From positions 54,890-118,889 of the forward strand of contig JAGLME010000008.1 in the NCBI GenBank assembly GCA_023140195.1: a DNA stretch of 64,000 nt, given 5' to 3'. A program made the translations under genes and the position numbers. Source of the stretch: Thermoplasmata archaeon. Lineage in GTDB: Archaea; Thermoplasmatota; Thermoplasmata; RBG-16-68-12; SOIM01. Of the stretch, positions 43,292 through 52,801 are shown piece after piece (the first letter of the stretch is position 1; the number at the start of each line of letters is the position of its first letter). A model generated the notes under the pieces. It ran no database searches. It was not told the DNA's origin and saw only the letters and a list, made by a program, of their open reading frames with translations.

Positions 43292-44250
43292 TATGTCCCA
43301 CCTCCCACGAGTTCACCTATGGATCTTCTGACCATCGCCAGGGCCTCAGGATGTCTCATTATCAACATGTCAGCTCCCGCCACAAGTGCCGAAGTTCCGG
43401 TTGCCGCCTCCCAGAAGACGACCCTTTTCTTTGGATCACCAAGAGTTGGGTCCTCTTTGAAGGATTCCCGGGCGTTGTACACCCTTGTGGTCTCACAGAC
43501 TATCGGTACCTGAAGCATTGCATCGCCCATTAGCGCCGCCAGCTTGACTCTTTCAATGACAGAGTAGGAATATTCCAGGCCGTAACCAAGTGCAGCCATC
43601 AACGGGTCAGCAATCAGGTTCTCCTTCTTGACCCCAAAATCCGTTAGGAGTATGTGCATCTGCTTTGCGAGGTTGATATCCAGGTTAGAGAAGGCAATGA
43701 CACCGTGACCGTTTGACATTGAGGCGACCGATATGGACTTGTACGCAGCCTCCTCGGCCAGGCCCAGGAACACCCTCTCTCCCTTGGCAGCATTGGAGAC
43801 CAGCTCCATCGTCTTGGCATCCTTCTCCTCGATCCCGCATCCGTAGACGAACAATGGCACACCGACCGCGCCAAGGACTTCCTTGACGGTTTCGGCAGCC
43901 TCTTCAGGGCTTCTGTCCTCTTCCTCTGGGTTCGTGCTGACGAGCTTCAGGCATATCAGGTCGGCGCCGAACTCGTCCACGCACTTCTTCGCCCACTGCG
44001 CCGGGTCGTCCTTGACGTCCTGTATGGGCTCAAGAGCCAGTACGGGATAGTCCTCCCTCACGACGTCTAGGACCTCCATACCAATCACTGGTGCATGTGG
44101 AAGGTCACCGTCAAAATCCAGGAAGGGAAGGGTGTTCTCGCCGCCGAGCACTATCTTCTTCGTTCGCGTTCCGCCCTCTTCGGGGGTCGCGCCTATGACG
44201 ACCTCGCCGATTCTACCTTGCCAATTCTCCTTAGGTATCTCAATGGCCAT
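43291..44250 (-). CDS. acsD: Corrinoid/iron-sulfur protein small subunit
   Basis: 319 residues, TIM-barrel CdhD/AcsD type. N-terminal KENWQGRIGEVVIGAT, then KIVLGGENTLPFL, DLICLKLVSTNPE, VYGCGIEEKD, and DPLMAALGYGLEYSYSVIERV, characteristic of the small subunit. It forms the corrinoid-holding heterodimer with AcsC. GTGAGG precedes the ATG by 4 nt. Translational overlap with acsC implies equal production. Confidence 0.93.
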   Translation of the reverse strand: MAIEIPKENWQGRIGEVVIGATPEEGGTRTKKIVLGGENTLPFLDFDGDLPHAPVIGMEVLDVVREDYPVLALEPIQDVKDDPAQWAKKCVDEFGADLICLKLVSTNPEEEDRSPEEAAETVKEVLGAVGVPLFVYGCGIEEKDAKTMELVSNAAKGERVFLGLAEEAAYKSISVASMSNGHGVIAFSNLDINLAKQMHILLTDFGVKKENLIADPLMAALGYGLEYSYSVIERVKLAALMGDAMLQVPIVCETTRVYNARESFKEDPTLGDPKKRVVFWEAATGTSALVAGADMLIMRHPEALAMVRRSIGELVGGGT

Positions 44251-44265
44251 GGATCCTCACCCAGC

Positions 44266-46416
44266 CTACATCATTGGAGGCAATTTCAAGGCAGGATGGT
44301 CAACCTTGGTTAAATATTCTGCCAATTCAGCGGGGTCGGTTGTGATCGTCTCATCCGCTATCTTGTCCACGAAGTCCGGGGTGCCAACCTCCTCCGCCCT
44401 AGCATTGAGCCTGTCCTTCATTTCCTCCTTCAACTGCTTGGGCATCCAGACTATCCTGTGGAAGCCTCCATCTGCAGAGATGAACTTCTTGGAGACCAGG
44501 TAATATCTGCCGACGCCGATGAATCCAGGGGTCTGTCCCCCTCCACCCACGGTACCAGCGAGTGTTGAGAACTTCATGCCGAGCGGGGTCATACCCGAGT
44601 GTTCTCTGTTGACGATGACAACGCCGTTCGTCATGGGCTCCAGCCCGACGATGCACTCGAAGCAGCCGCAAGAGGTCATGGGCTCCTCCATCATCGTATA
44701 CAGGTTGAAGACATCCAGTTTCCCATGTGTGTGCTCTTTGACCGCATCGTTGACGCCGGTCCACTGCCCTTTCTCAACTTCAATGACCTCTCCCTTGACT
44801 ATCGGCTGATTTGGACCTGTCGGGGTGATCTCCTTACTGGCTTTTGCATCCAACCAGTTGATGGCGCCGCACAATCCCAATCTCTCGGGGCTGATGATAC
44901 ACACGTGGTTAGGTGCGAAGCTCTGGCACAGTGTGCATGTGTAGAATGTATCCACCTTCTCGTCCAGGAGTCCAGCGACACGCTCGTCCCTCACACCGTA
45001 GGATTTCATTGCCTCCGGAAAGTGTTTCTCGATCTCGGCTTGGTCGGTCATTATGGTCACTTGGATCCTGTTCAGCAAGGCTCCGAAGTCCTCATGCAGT
45101 TTGGCGTGCAGTATGTCTCCGAAATGTTTGAACCGCAAGCCGTTCTCGACTCCCTTCTTGCTAAGTCTTATCCATATCAGGTTCCTCTGACCCGTGTGCC
45201 AAGCACCTTCCGCGAAGTTGATGAACTGATGTATCCTCCTTTCCAGAACGGATTCGTAATCCTCCTGCATCTTCTTTCCGTAGATCTCGACGAGTATCCC
45301 CAGATTCGTGCTCGAACCGTCCTCCATCTCGTCCACGTCCTTTCCGATGAAGGTTATCTTGCCGTCCTCGACCTCGTCCGCGCTTCTCATCTTAACGTGT
45401 TCGAACACCTTGTTCTTGGACGGTCCTCCGGCTTCGACGTATGTGTCTGGCCTTCGAACTGTCTCGCCCTCGAAAGCTGGGCCGTATGCGACCGGGATGT
45501 CGATCTCTGACAGTTTGATCTGCATGTCCCTGAGCTCGATCGCTGTCGAGACAATCTGTTCGTAGTCTTTCTGAACGACGTACTTTCCAGGTATCTCCTC
45601 AACGTCCTGGTCCGTTATGGTCGGGGAGCCGTTGAAGAGGACCGCGAACTCGGCTGCAGCCTTGATCTGATCGATCGGTCCAAGCTGGATTATGACGACC
45701 TTGGGTCTCTTGCTGAGATAGTTGTAGATGCCTTCCCTGTCACCTCTCTGGATTCCTCCGAATGCCAGTGCCGCTCTTATTGCGAAACTGAGACCGTGGA
45801 TTGCCTGCGTGAACTCGCCAAGAGGAAAGAGCATGATATCCGTTCCCTGGTTGATGCCCTCGTCCTCTAGTTGCCTGATTATGTCGAACGTTGCCATCAA
45901 GAGCATGCCTTTGTTCTGAAGGTCTCTGACGATCTTCGCCAGGGCCTTTGAGTCCTTTGCCTTTCCAATGAACACTATCGCTCCAGGGATGGTATCGTCC
46001 ACGAAAGCGATTCCAAGCGTTCTCAGGATCGGATCACCAACAAAGCCGCAATGTTCTTGAGTGCCCGGAGGCGCGTCGTCCTCGTACGGGTTGTCATTGT
46101 CGATGTATCGAATGGCCTCAACGATCTCCGCGGACCACATGGTGGCCTCTCCGGCTTTCAGGGCGTTCTCGTACGTGGGCTCGTGGCAGATCTTCTCTCT
46201 GACTTGACCCAGCAGCGCTGGCAAATCACCAAGCTTCTTGACCTCGGTTGTCGTCCATCCGTAGAAACATGGAAGTTCGTAGCCAGTGTCCGGATATCCG
46301 ACCTCCTTGTCCGGTCCATGAGTCCTGATGGCCTTGTTCAACAGAACGTCCGCATAACCAACAGCAGATATCCCGCCGCTGATCGCCATGCCGAAGAGCT
46401 CTTTCTGTGAGATCAT
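44266..46416 (-). CDS. acsB: Acetyl-CoA synthase, bacterial long form
   Basis: 716 residues. The A-cluster ligands are complete: C494, C497, C506 and C516 (CTLCQSFAPNHVC ... LGLC) and the C583-G584-C585 proximal-nickel motif. Each lies exactly 12 positions before the Moorella numbering I recall (506, 509, 518, 528, 595, 597). The N-terminal ~310 residues form the CODH-contact domain that archaeal CdhC lacks, so this is the bacterial type. It joins CO, methyl and CoA into acetyl-CoA. ATG 46416 is preferred because GGGGGGAAG precedes it. Confidence 0.96.
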   Translation of the reverse strand: MISQKELFGMAISGGISAVGYADVLLNKAIRTHGPDKEVGYPDTGYELPCFYGWTTTEVKKLGDLPALLGQVREKICHEPTYENALKAGEATMWSAEIVEAIRYIDNDNPYEDDAPPGTQEHCGFVGDPILRTLGIAFVDDTIPGAIVFIGKAKDSKALAKIVRDLQNKGMLLMATFDIIRQLEDEGINQGTDIMLFPLGEFTQAIHGLSFAIRAALAFGGIQRGDREGIYNYLSKRPKVVIIQLGPIDQIKAAAEFAVLFNGSPTITDQDVEEIPGKYVVQKDYEQIVSTAIELRDMQIKLSEIDIPVAYGPAFEGETVRRPDTYVEAGGPSKNKVFEHVKMRSADEVEDGKITFIGKDVDEMEDGSSTNLGILVEIYGKKMQEDYESVLERRIHQFINFAEGAWHTGQRNLIWIRLSKKGVENGLRFKHFGDILHAKLHEDFGALLNRIQVTIMTDQAEIEKHFPEAMKSYGVRDERVAGLLDEKVDTFYTCTLCQSFAPNHVCIISPERLGLCGAINWLDAKASKEITPTGPNQPIVKGEVIEVEKGQWTGVNDAVKEHTHGKLDVFNLYTMMEEPMTSCGCFECIVGLEPMTNGVVIVNREHSGMTPLGMKFSTLAGTVGGGGQTPGFIGVGRYYLVSKKFISADGGFHRIVWMPKQLKEEMKDRLNARAEEVGTPDFVDKIADETITTDPAELAEYLTKVDHPALKLPPMM

Positions 46417-46417
46417 C

Positions 46418-48430
46418 TTACTTCCCCCCGTTTGCGGTATCGGCCTTAGGAGGCCCCGCCTCCTCAAACAGGTCAGCGGCCGTCAATCCGTTCGGATAAA
46501 TGTGTTCCGGGTCCGCATCTATGCCGAGCTTCCATCTTCGATGCTTGATGATGTTGATGAGTCTCCTCGAAGCCTCGTGCGGGTCCGTTTCAAAGAGGAA
46601 GAAACCACCATAGACGTCCCTTGCAGTATGTTCCGCTATCTGGACCACCAATGGACTGCCGTGTATGAAGGGGAATATCCCAACATGGACGGGCCAGCCG
46701 GTTGCGATGAGCCAGGTACCGATCACGGTCGCCTTCTCGCTCATGTCCTCCGGTGCCGATGCGACTATCGGAAGGTCCTTGATGTCCACGCCCATCTTGT
46801 TGGCCAGAGTCGTCATGAATGACTGTATCCTTGAGTTGTCCACGCATGAGCCCATGTGCCATACAGGTGGAAGCGGATCATCGTGTCCTATCCCTTTTCC
46901 GAGCGTCGTGAGGAACTCTTTCAGGCCTTCTCCCGCCTTCTCTTGAGTTGCCTTGGAGGAAGTGAATCCAGATCGCACCAAGGCTCCAGCAGCACATCCA
47001 GTTGCCAGAATCATGATGTCGTTCTTGAGGAACTCATCGGCCAAGATGATATGCGATTCGTCATGACATACCTTGATGTTGTTGCATCCTGCCATTACCG
47101 CGAATCCCTTTATCTTGCCATCCTTGAGAGTGTCCACAATATACTGGTAAGGATCGTCGGACTGCTTCTTCAGGATCTCCTCGATCTGTTCAACGCTGAA
47201 CCCGACAACTATCGTCTCTTTGTATTGCGGGATCTCGATGTCCGCTGGCTTGCGGTTCTTGTACGCCTCTATCGCCAGTCGGATGATGCGCTTGGCATCC
47301 TGCTTCGCCGTGGTGGGATTGAACTCTATATGAACATCTCCCTGCTGTCTGCACAGATTGGAGGTCGAGATCAATTTGGTGTGGAAGCACTGAGCCCACA
47401 TTCCGAGCGAAGGCATGACGCACTGATAATCGACTATCATCGCGTCGACAGCGCCTGTCATGATGACCGCTTCCTGAGATGCGAAGTTGGTGGCAAGAGG
47501 AATGCCCCTTCTCGACAGGAGCTCATTGCCAGTGCAGCAGACTCCAACGATGTTGATCCCAGTCGCTCCGGCCGCCTTTGCCTCTTCTTCCATCTCTTCT
47601 GTCATGTCCGCGATCACTTCACTGAGAACCGGGTTGTGACCGTGCATCGCCAGGTTTATCTGGTCCTCCTTCAACACACCAAGGTTGGCTTCGGTGACCG
47701 TCATCTTGGGCACACCGAACAGGATGTCAGAGAGATCGGTGCTGATGGCTTCTCCTGCCAGGTCTGCCATGGCGCACTTCACTCCGTTGAAGATCAATGG
47801 AACTGGGTCCGCGTCGACTCCAATGTGCGTCCTGTGCATCGTCTCTGTGACCATCGCATCGATGTTGTACGGGACGACGTCGCACCTGGTCAGGATCTCC
47901 ATTCTCTCCGGGGTCACGATCGTTCTCAGCCATGTCAGCGGTACGTTCTCATCCTGTCTGCTGAAGTCCTCCAGAGCCAGGTCCACAACCTCTTTGGCCA
48001 ACTGCATTGTGTCCTTGCCTTCAGTTGAAATGCCGACCTTCTTAGCCACGCTCTTCAGCTTCTCCTCGCTCTTTATCGAGTACGCGTCGGTCTTCCCTTC
48101 GATGAGGGCGTGCAGCGTGTGAGCGATGTGTCTCCCGTGGTCTGAATGGGCCGCGGTTCCAGCTGCGATTCTCCTCAGCAGGTTCCTGGACACGATGGTG
48201 TAGTCCGCCGCGCCGCAAATCCCCCTCTGAGGTTCCTTCCCCGTCGGGTTTATCCTGCATGGGCCCTGGAAACAAAGCGTACAGCATATTCCCAGTTCAC
48301 CGAACCGACACTGTGGTTGCATCGCATCGTGACGGTCCCACATCGTGCTCGGTAATCCCTCACAGGAGTCGCATTTCTCTAACAACTGCAAAACAGCCGG
48401 GTCTGCCGATCTCTTCTTCTCTTCTGCCAT
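46418..48430 (-). CDS. acsA: Carbon monoxide dehydrogenase catalytic subunit, bacterial type
   Basis: 670 residues. Cysteines for the B and D clusters are visible near the N-terminus (QCRFGELGICCTLCFQGPCRI, about residues 40-59). C-cluster regions include VGVCCTGNE, DYQCVMPS, GCNNIKVCHDE, ATGCAAGALV and HMGSCVDN. It reduces CO2 to CO for AcsB using ferredoxin. This is the CooS/AcsA form, not the archaeal CdhA, and no CdhB (epsilon) gene is present. GGAGGAATTGA precedes the ATG. Its stop lies within 5 nt of the acsB start. Confidence 0.95.
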   Translation of the reverse strand: MAEEKKRSADPAVLQLLEKCDSCEGLPSTMWDRHDAMQPQCRFGELGICCTLCFQGPCRINPTGKEPQRGICGAADYTIVSRNLLRRIAAGTAAHSDHGRHIAHTLHALIEGKTDAYSIKSEEKLKSVAKKVGISTEGKDTMQLAKEVVDLALEDFSRQDENVPLTWLRTIVTPERMEILTRCDVVPYNIDAMVTETMHRTHIGVDADPVPLIFNGVKCAMADLAGEAISTDLSDILFGVPKMTVTEANLGVLKEDQINLAMHGHNPVLSEVIADMTEEMEEEAKAAGATGINIVGVCCTGNELLSRRGIPLATNFASQEAVIMTGAVDAMIVDYQCVMPSLGMWAQCFHTKLISTSNLCRQQGDVHIEFNPTTAKQDAKRIIRLAIEAYKNRKPADIEIPQYKETIVVGFSVEQIEEILKKQSDDPYQYIVDTLKDGKIKGFAVMAGCNNIKVCHDESHIILADEFLKNDIMILATGCAAGALVRSGFTSSKATQEKAGEGLKEFLTTLGKGIGHDDPLPPVWHMGSCVDNSRIQSFMTTLANKMGVDIKDLPIVASAPEDMSEKATVIGTWLIATGWPVHVGIFPFIHGSPLVVQIAEHTARDVYGGFFLFETDPHEASRRLINIIKHRRWKLGIDADPEHIYPNGLTAADLFEEAGPPKADTANGGK

Positions 48431-48444
48431 TCAATTCCTCCGAA

Positions 48445-48882
48445 TTATGATTTTCCAACCTCAACAATCATCAGGGCATCTGTGGGACACGAGGTGACGC
48501 AAGCTTGGTCGTCGTATCCCTTACAGAAATCGCACTTGACTGCGATCTTCCTAACCTCGTCCTTCTGAATGGATTTGAAGGGGCATGCGTCCACGCAATC
48601 CCAACAGCCAGTGCACTTGTCGACGTCAAGTATGACCTTGCCATCGATCTTTGTGATCGCATCCTCCTTGCAGGCCTCCATACATTTCGGCTCCTTGCAG
48701 TGAAGGCATTTCAAGGTGAGAAATCTCCCTTTCATCTCGGTAACCATGATCCTTGACATCAAAGGAGGCTCCTCCCAAATGAAATCTGGAAAAGCGCCTG
48801 ATTCGGAATGCCTTTCGATACATCCCATTTCACAAGCTCTACAAGCCTGACAAAGTTTCGAAACGAACTTTATTTGGGTCAC
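48445..48882 (-). CDS. CooF/HycB-like ferredoxin with four [4Fe-4S] motifs
   Basis: About 145 residues. Cysteine groups: CQACRACEMGC, CLHCKEPKCMEACKE, CTGCWDCVDACP and CDFCKGYDDQACVTSCP, the HycB/CooF arrangement. It probably carries electrons to or from AcsA, whose gene follows 15 nt downstream. The GTG at 48882 is favoured because GGGGG lies just upstream; a TTG start at 48906 would add eight residues. First gene of the acs operon, behind a strong TATA box. Confidence 0.88.
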   Translation of the reverse strand: MTQIKFVSKLCQACRACEMGCIERHSESGAFPDFIWEEPPLMSRIMVTEMKGRFLTLKCLHCKEPKCMEACKEDAITKIDGKVILDVDKCTGCWDCVDACPFKSIQKDEVRKIAVKCDFCKGYDDQACVTSCPTDALMIVEVGKS

Positions 48883-48937
48883 TGACCGCCCCCTGCCATT
48901 CGACAATAGACGAGTATTCTGTTGAATACAAACCTTT

Positions 48938-48946
48938 CATATAAAG
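48938..48946 (-). promoter_or_regulatory. TATA box of the acs operon
   Basis: CTTTATATG on the minus strand, a near-consensus archaeal TATA box. The predicted transcription start is near 48915, giving a short leader before the ferredoxin gene. The remaining spacer to 49097 shows no gene or obvious regulatory repeat. Confidence 0.6.
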
Positions 48947-49097
48947 TTGACTATGGCTGTGTCGTATACCAGTGGTTTTGTTGCGATTTACTGTAATAGA
49001 ATAATGCGCTTAATCCTCGTTAGTCGAAAATCGATTTCTTAATTGCGAATACCAACACGATTATGGAAAGAAATGTCCAAGGTAGTTGCACAAAAGG

Positions 49098-49619
49098 TTA
49101 TTGGATTATTAGTAGCACGTCATCGATGTCAACGAGCGAACCCTCGGAGGTCCTGAGTTCCACCACCTTGCCGTCCCTGGGCGAGGAAATCTCATTTTGC
49201 ATCTTCATGGCCTCCAAGACCAGCAAAGGGGAACCCATCTTGACGAAATCACCCACCTTTACTTTGATCGACACGACCCTGCCGGGCATGGGAGGATGAA
49301 CCACACCTTCCTTGCTGACAATCTTGTCCCCGGGTTTCTTCTCTTCATCTTCTCCCTTCACCGCTGCCTTATGTGACCAGGACGGCCTTCCTCTTCTGAA
49401 GTTCTTCACCTGGATGTGGTGTTTCTGACCATCGACCAGGACCTGCGAGTCGCTGATGTCGACCTTGTACTTGTTGCCTCCGACCACCACCCAGGCGCCT
49501 TCATTCGTCCTCTCCACAATCGCATGGAAAGTCTCTCCGTCGGCCCTGACGGTTACCGCCTTCCCGATCTCGAGCTCGACCTCGTGGCCCCTTCCATCAA
49601 TTATCAGATTGAACTTCAT
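49098..49619 (-). CDS. Biotin carboxyl carrier protein of an acyl-CoA carboxylase
   Basis: 173 residues. The C-terminal biotinyl domain has the modification motif VLEAMKMQNEI with K139 as the biotin site and the usual Pro-Met-Pro-Gly upstream (HPPMPGRV). The N-terminal ~75 residues form a beta-rich module (VEVELEIG, GNKYKVDI), then a charged Lys/Glu linker. The start overlaps the end of the biotin carboxylase gene by 23 nt. Last gene of the carboxylase/mutase operon. Confidence 0.93.
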   Translation of the reverse strand: MKFNLIIDGRGHEVELEIGKAVTVRADGETFHAIVERTNEGAWVVVGGNKYKVDISDSQVLVDGQKHHIQVKNFRRGRPSWSHKAAVKGEDEEKKPGDKIVSKEGVVHPPMPGRVVSIKVKVGDFVKMGSPLLVLEAMKMQNEISSPRDGKVVELRTSEGSLVDIDDVLLIIQ

Positions 49620-51153
49620 CCGCGTTTAGCCTCCGAGCGAGTTGCTCCTGCCTTCCTGCGTTCTTCCACTGGCTGGTCATCTGCGCATGTGCCTTGATTC
49701 GATCCGGTCGTAGGTACGTCATAATGCCAACCTTGGACAATGCCAAAGCCGCCGAGATCGCGGCCGCCCTCCTGCGAAGTTCCGCAGTAAGCTCTTCACC
49801 CTCTTGTCGCAGCCTGTTGACAATATCCAGCCTCTGGACGAATCCCGTGTCGATCTCACCTTTCTTGAACGAATCATCTTCCAGTATCTTCAAGTGGAAC
49901 GGTATGTTGGTCTCTATCCCCTCTATCCTCCATTCTCTTAATGCCCTGCTCATCCTCTTGATCACCACGTCTCTGGTTCGGGCCCAGACGATTATCTTGG
50001 CGAACAAAGGGTCGTAGAACGTAGGTATCTCCGAGCCGGTCACTATGCCTGAATCGATTCTGACTCCAATAGACCCTGGAGGTTCGTAATCGGTCACCGT
50101 CCCAGGCGAGGGCAGGAAGTTGTTGTACGGGTCCTCGGCGTTGATCCTGCATTCCATCGCCCAGCCTCTCGGATGGAGGTCTCTCTCGGTGTGCGTGAGT
50201 TCCTCCCCCGAAGCGATCTTCAACTGCTCCTTCACAAGGTCCAGGCCGGTGACGAGCTCGGTAACTGGATGCTCCACCTGAAGTCTTGCGTTCACCTCGT
50301 TGAAGTAGAACTCCTTCCCGTCGTAAAGGAACTCGATGGTGCCCGCGTTGACATATTCTGCCAGTTTGGCTATGTTGACCGCCCTCTCACCGATCTCCTT
50401 CCTCTTCTCAGCATCCATGATAACGCTCGGAGCCTCCTCCACGAGTTTCTGGAACCTTCTCTGTATGGAACACTCCCTCTCTCCCAGGTGGATCACGTTG
50501 CCGTGGGTATCTGCCAGGATCTGGAACTCGATGTGCCTTGGACTACTGAGGTATTTCTCTATGAATATGTTGGGATTGCCGAACGACGAGAGCGACGAGG
50601 ATTGAGCGATCTCCAGGTTCTTTAGCAGGTCCTTCTCCTCTTCCACCACGCCCATGCTGATACCGCCGCCCCCGGCAGAGGATTTGAGGATGATCGGATA
50701 GCCGATCTCCCTGGCGATCTCGATGGCATCATCGTTCTCCACTGCACCATCGCTACCAGGTGTGACAGGTATCTCTTCTTTCTTCGCGATCTCTCGCGAC
50801 GATAACTTGTCCCCGGTCTTAGCCAGCGCCCAGGAGTTGGGACCTATGAAGACGATCTTGTTCTCCTCGCACTTCCAGGCGAACTCTGGATTCTCGGCCA
50901 AGAAGCCGTAGCCGGGATGGATGGCCTCTGCCTCATGTTCCTGTGCGACCTTGATGATCTTGTCCGCATCGAGGTAGCTTTGAAGTGGTGGACTGGGGCC
51001 GATATGGCAGGATTCATCGGCGTATCTGGTGTGAAGGGCATGCTTGTCGATATCAGAATAGACGGCCACCGTGGAGATCCCCATTTCCCGGCAGGTCCGC
51101 ATTATCCGAAGAGCAATCTCTCCTCTGTTGGCGATGAGTATCTTCTCGAACAT
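49597..51153 (-). CDS. Biotin carboxylase subunit of acyl-CoA carboxylase
   Basis: 518 residues: MFEKILIANRGEIALRI start, ATP-grasp glycine loop SSAGGGGISMG, ERECSIQRRFQKLVEEAPS, NEVNARLQVEHPVTE with the catalytic Glu/Asn/Arg set, then a C-terminal extension (~residues 450-518). It carboxylates biotin with ATP and bicarbonate. ATG 51153 is preferred over the GTG at 51162 because that GTG lies within the likely RBS GTGAGGAAG. It overlaps neighbours at both ends, so it belongs to a tight operon. Confidence 0.93.
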   Translation of the reverse strand: MFEKILIANRGEIALRIMRTCREMGISTVAVYSDIDKHALHTRYADESCHIGPSPPLQSYLDADKIIKVAQEHEAEAIHPGYGFLAENPEFAWKCEENKIVFIGPNSWALAKTGDKLSSREIAKKEEIPVTPGSDGAVENDDAIEIAREIGYPIILKSSAGGGGISMGVVEEEKDLLKNLEIAQSSSLSSFGNPNIFIEKYLSSPRHIEFQILADTHGNVIHLGERECSIQRRFQKLVEEAPSVIMDAEKRKEIGERAVNIAKLAEYVNAGTIEFLYDGKEFYFNEVNARLQVEHPVTELVTGLDLVKEQLKIASGEELTHTERDLHPRGWAMECRINAEDPYNNFLPSPGTVTDYEPPGSIGVRIDSGIVTGSEIPTFYDPLFAKIIVWARTRDVVIKRMSRALREWRIEGIETNIPFHLKILEDDSFKKGEIDTGFVQRLDIVNRLRQEGEELTAELRRRAAAISAALALSKVGIMTYLRPDRIKAHAQMTSQWKNAGRQEQLARRLNADEVQSDN

Positions 51154-51158
51154 CTTCC

Positions 51159-52709
51159 TCACAAGGGTATGTTCCCATGCTTCTTGGCAGGTCTGGTCTC
51201 CCTCTTGTTCAACAGAGTGTGGAGGGCGTCCACCAGTCTGGGTCGGGTGTCTTGGGGCTCTATTATGTCATCTATGTAGCCCATTTGTGCTGCGATGTAC
51301 GGGTTGGCGAACTTCTCTCTATAATCTGAAACGAGCTCCTCGGCCTTCTTCTTCGGATCGTCCGCAGCCTGTATCTCCTTTTTGAAAATGATGTTGACCG
51401 CTCCATCGGGTCCCATGACAGCCAGTTCCGCCGAGGGCCATGCGAAGTTGATGTCCGCTCTGATGTGCTTTGAGCACATGACGTCGTACGCACCGCCGTA
51501 CGCTTTCCTTGTTATGACGGTCATCTTGGGGACGGTTGCTTCGCAGTACGCGTACAGCAATTTGGAGCCGCTTCTAATGATGCCGCCATATTCTTGAGCA
51601 CTTCCTGGCAGAAACCCGGGAACATCAACGAACGTCAACAGCGGGATATTGAAAGCGTCACAGAAGCGAACGAACCGTCCCGCTTTGGTGGAGGAGTTGA
51701 TGTCCAAGGTCCCAGCAAGGACCTTTGGCTGGTTTCCCACAACACCTATCGAATAACCGTCCAATCTGGCAAAACCGACGACAATGTTCCTAGCCCAGTG
51801 TTCGTGGACCTCCATGAACTCGCCGTTGTCAACGACCCTGAGGATGATGTCCCTCATGTCGTACGGTTGATCGGATTCGGTCGGAACGATCTTACCAAGT
51901 TCCTCATCGGTTCGGTTGGGGTCGTCTCCTGTATCCAGTCTAGGAGGGTCGTCCAGATTGTTGGAGGGTAGGTAGGATATCAGGGTCTTGATCATCTCGA
52001 TGCAGTGTTCCTCGTTCTCGGCTGCGAAGTGTGCAACACCGCTCTTCTGATTGTGGCTCATCGCACCGCCCAGGTCCTCGAAGGTGACCTCCTCTCCAGT
52101 GACAGCCTTGATGACCTCGGGTCCTGTGATGAACATGTGGCTCGATTCCTTGACCATCAAAATGAAGTCGGTCATCGCGGGAGAATACACCGCCCCGCCG
52201 GCGCACGGTCCCATGATCGCAGATATCTGGGGTATCACACCGGATGACAAAACGTTCCTGAAGAAGATCTCCGCATAACCGCCGAGCGAAAGAACGCCTT
52301 CCTGGATCCTAGCCCCACCAGAGTCATTGAGCCCAATGCATGGAGCACCATTCCTCATGGCCAGGTCCATTATCTTGACCACCTTCTTGGCGAACATCTC
52401 GCCCAAAGACCCACCGAAGACGGTGAAGTCCTGCGAGAACACATAGACCAGCCTTCCGTCCACTTTGCCATGCCCGGTCACAACCCCATCTCCAGGGAAT
52501 TTCTTATCTTCCATCCCGAAGTCGGAGGTGCGGTGTGTCACAAAGACATCCAGTTCCTTGAACGAACCCGGATCCAACAAGAGATCCAATCTCTCCCTCG
52601 CCGTGAGCTTGCCTTTCTTGTGCTGGGCCTCGATTCTGGCCTGCCCACCTCCCAGGTGGGCTTGCTTTCGCTTCTCCCGAAGCTCTTTGATCTTATCGTG
52701 GGTTGACAT
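51159..52709 (-). CDS. pccB: Carboxyltransferase subunit, probably propionyl-CoA carboxylase
   Basis: 516 residues, PccB/MmdA family. Two crotonase-like halves, with oxyanion loops [14 protein letters not shown] and [14 protein letters not shown]. The residue in the second loop, as I recall from actinobacterial structures, is Asp in propionyl-type and Ile in acetyl-type enzymes; Asp is present here (GGAYDVM), favouring propionyl-CoA. The neighbours are methylmalonyl-CoA epimerase and mutase, which agrees. A sodium-pump decarboxylase is less likely because a biotin carboxylase is present. ATG 52709 has GAGGT upstream. Confidence 0.92.
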   Translation of the reverse strand: MSTHDKIKELREKRKQAHLGGGQARIEAQHKKGKLTARERLDLLLDPGSFKELDVFVTHRTSDFGMEDKKFPGDGVVTGHGKVDGRLVYVFSQDFTVFGGSLGEMFAKKVVKIMDLAMRNGAPCIGLNDSGGARIQEGVLSLGGYAEIFFRNVLSSGVIPQISAIMGPCAGGAVYSPAMTDFILMVKESSHMFITGPEVIKAVTGEEVTFEDLGGAMSHNQKSGVAHFAAENEEHCIEMIKTLISYLPSNNLDDPPRLDTGDDPNRTDEELGKIVPTESDQPYDMRDIILRVVDNGEFMEVHEHWARNIVVGFARLDGYSIGVVGNQPKVLAGTLDINSSTKAGRFVRFCDAFNIPLLTFVDVPGFLPGSAQEYGGIIRSGSKLLYAYCEATVPKMTVITRKAYGGAYDVMCSKHIRADINFAWPSAELAVMGPDGAVNIIFKKEIQAADDPKKKAEELVSDYREKFANPYIAAQMGYIDDIIEPQDTRPRLVDALHTLLNKRETRPAKKHGNIPL

Positions 52710-52801
52710 TTGCCTACCTCACAGAAACAGATGTGAATTAACCAACTGATATTAATGCTTTCCAATGCCATCTGGGCGTATCTGGACACGCTCATCGGGT
52801 C

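Noticed and set aside
44599..45510. 303-codon plus-strand frame
   Set aside because: Antisense to acsB; no family features.
46856..48028. 390-codon open frame on the plus strand
   Set aside because: Lies wholly antisense to acsA, whose protein is unmistakable. The product has low-complexity Arg/His/Asp composition typical of an antisense frame in GC-rich coding DNA.
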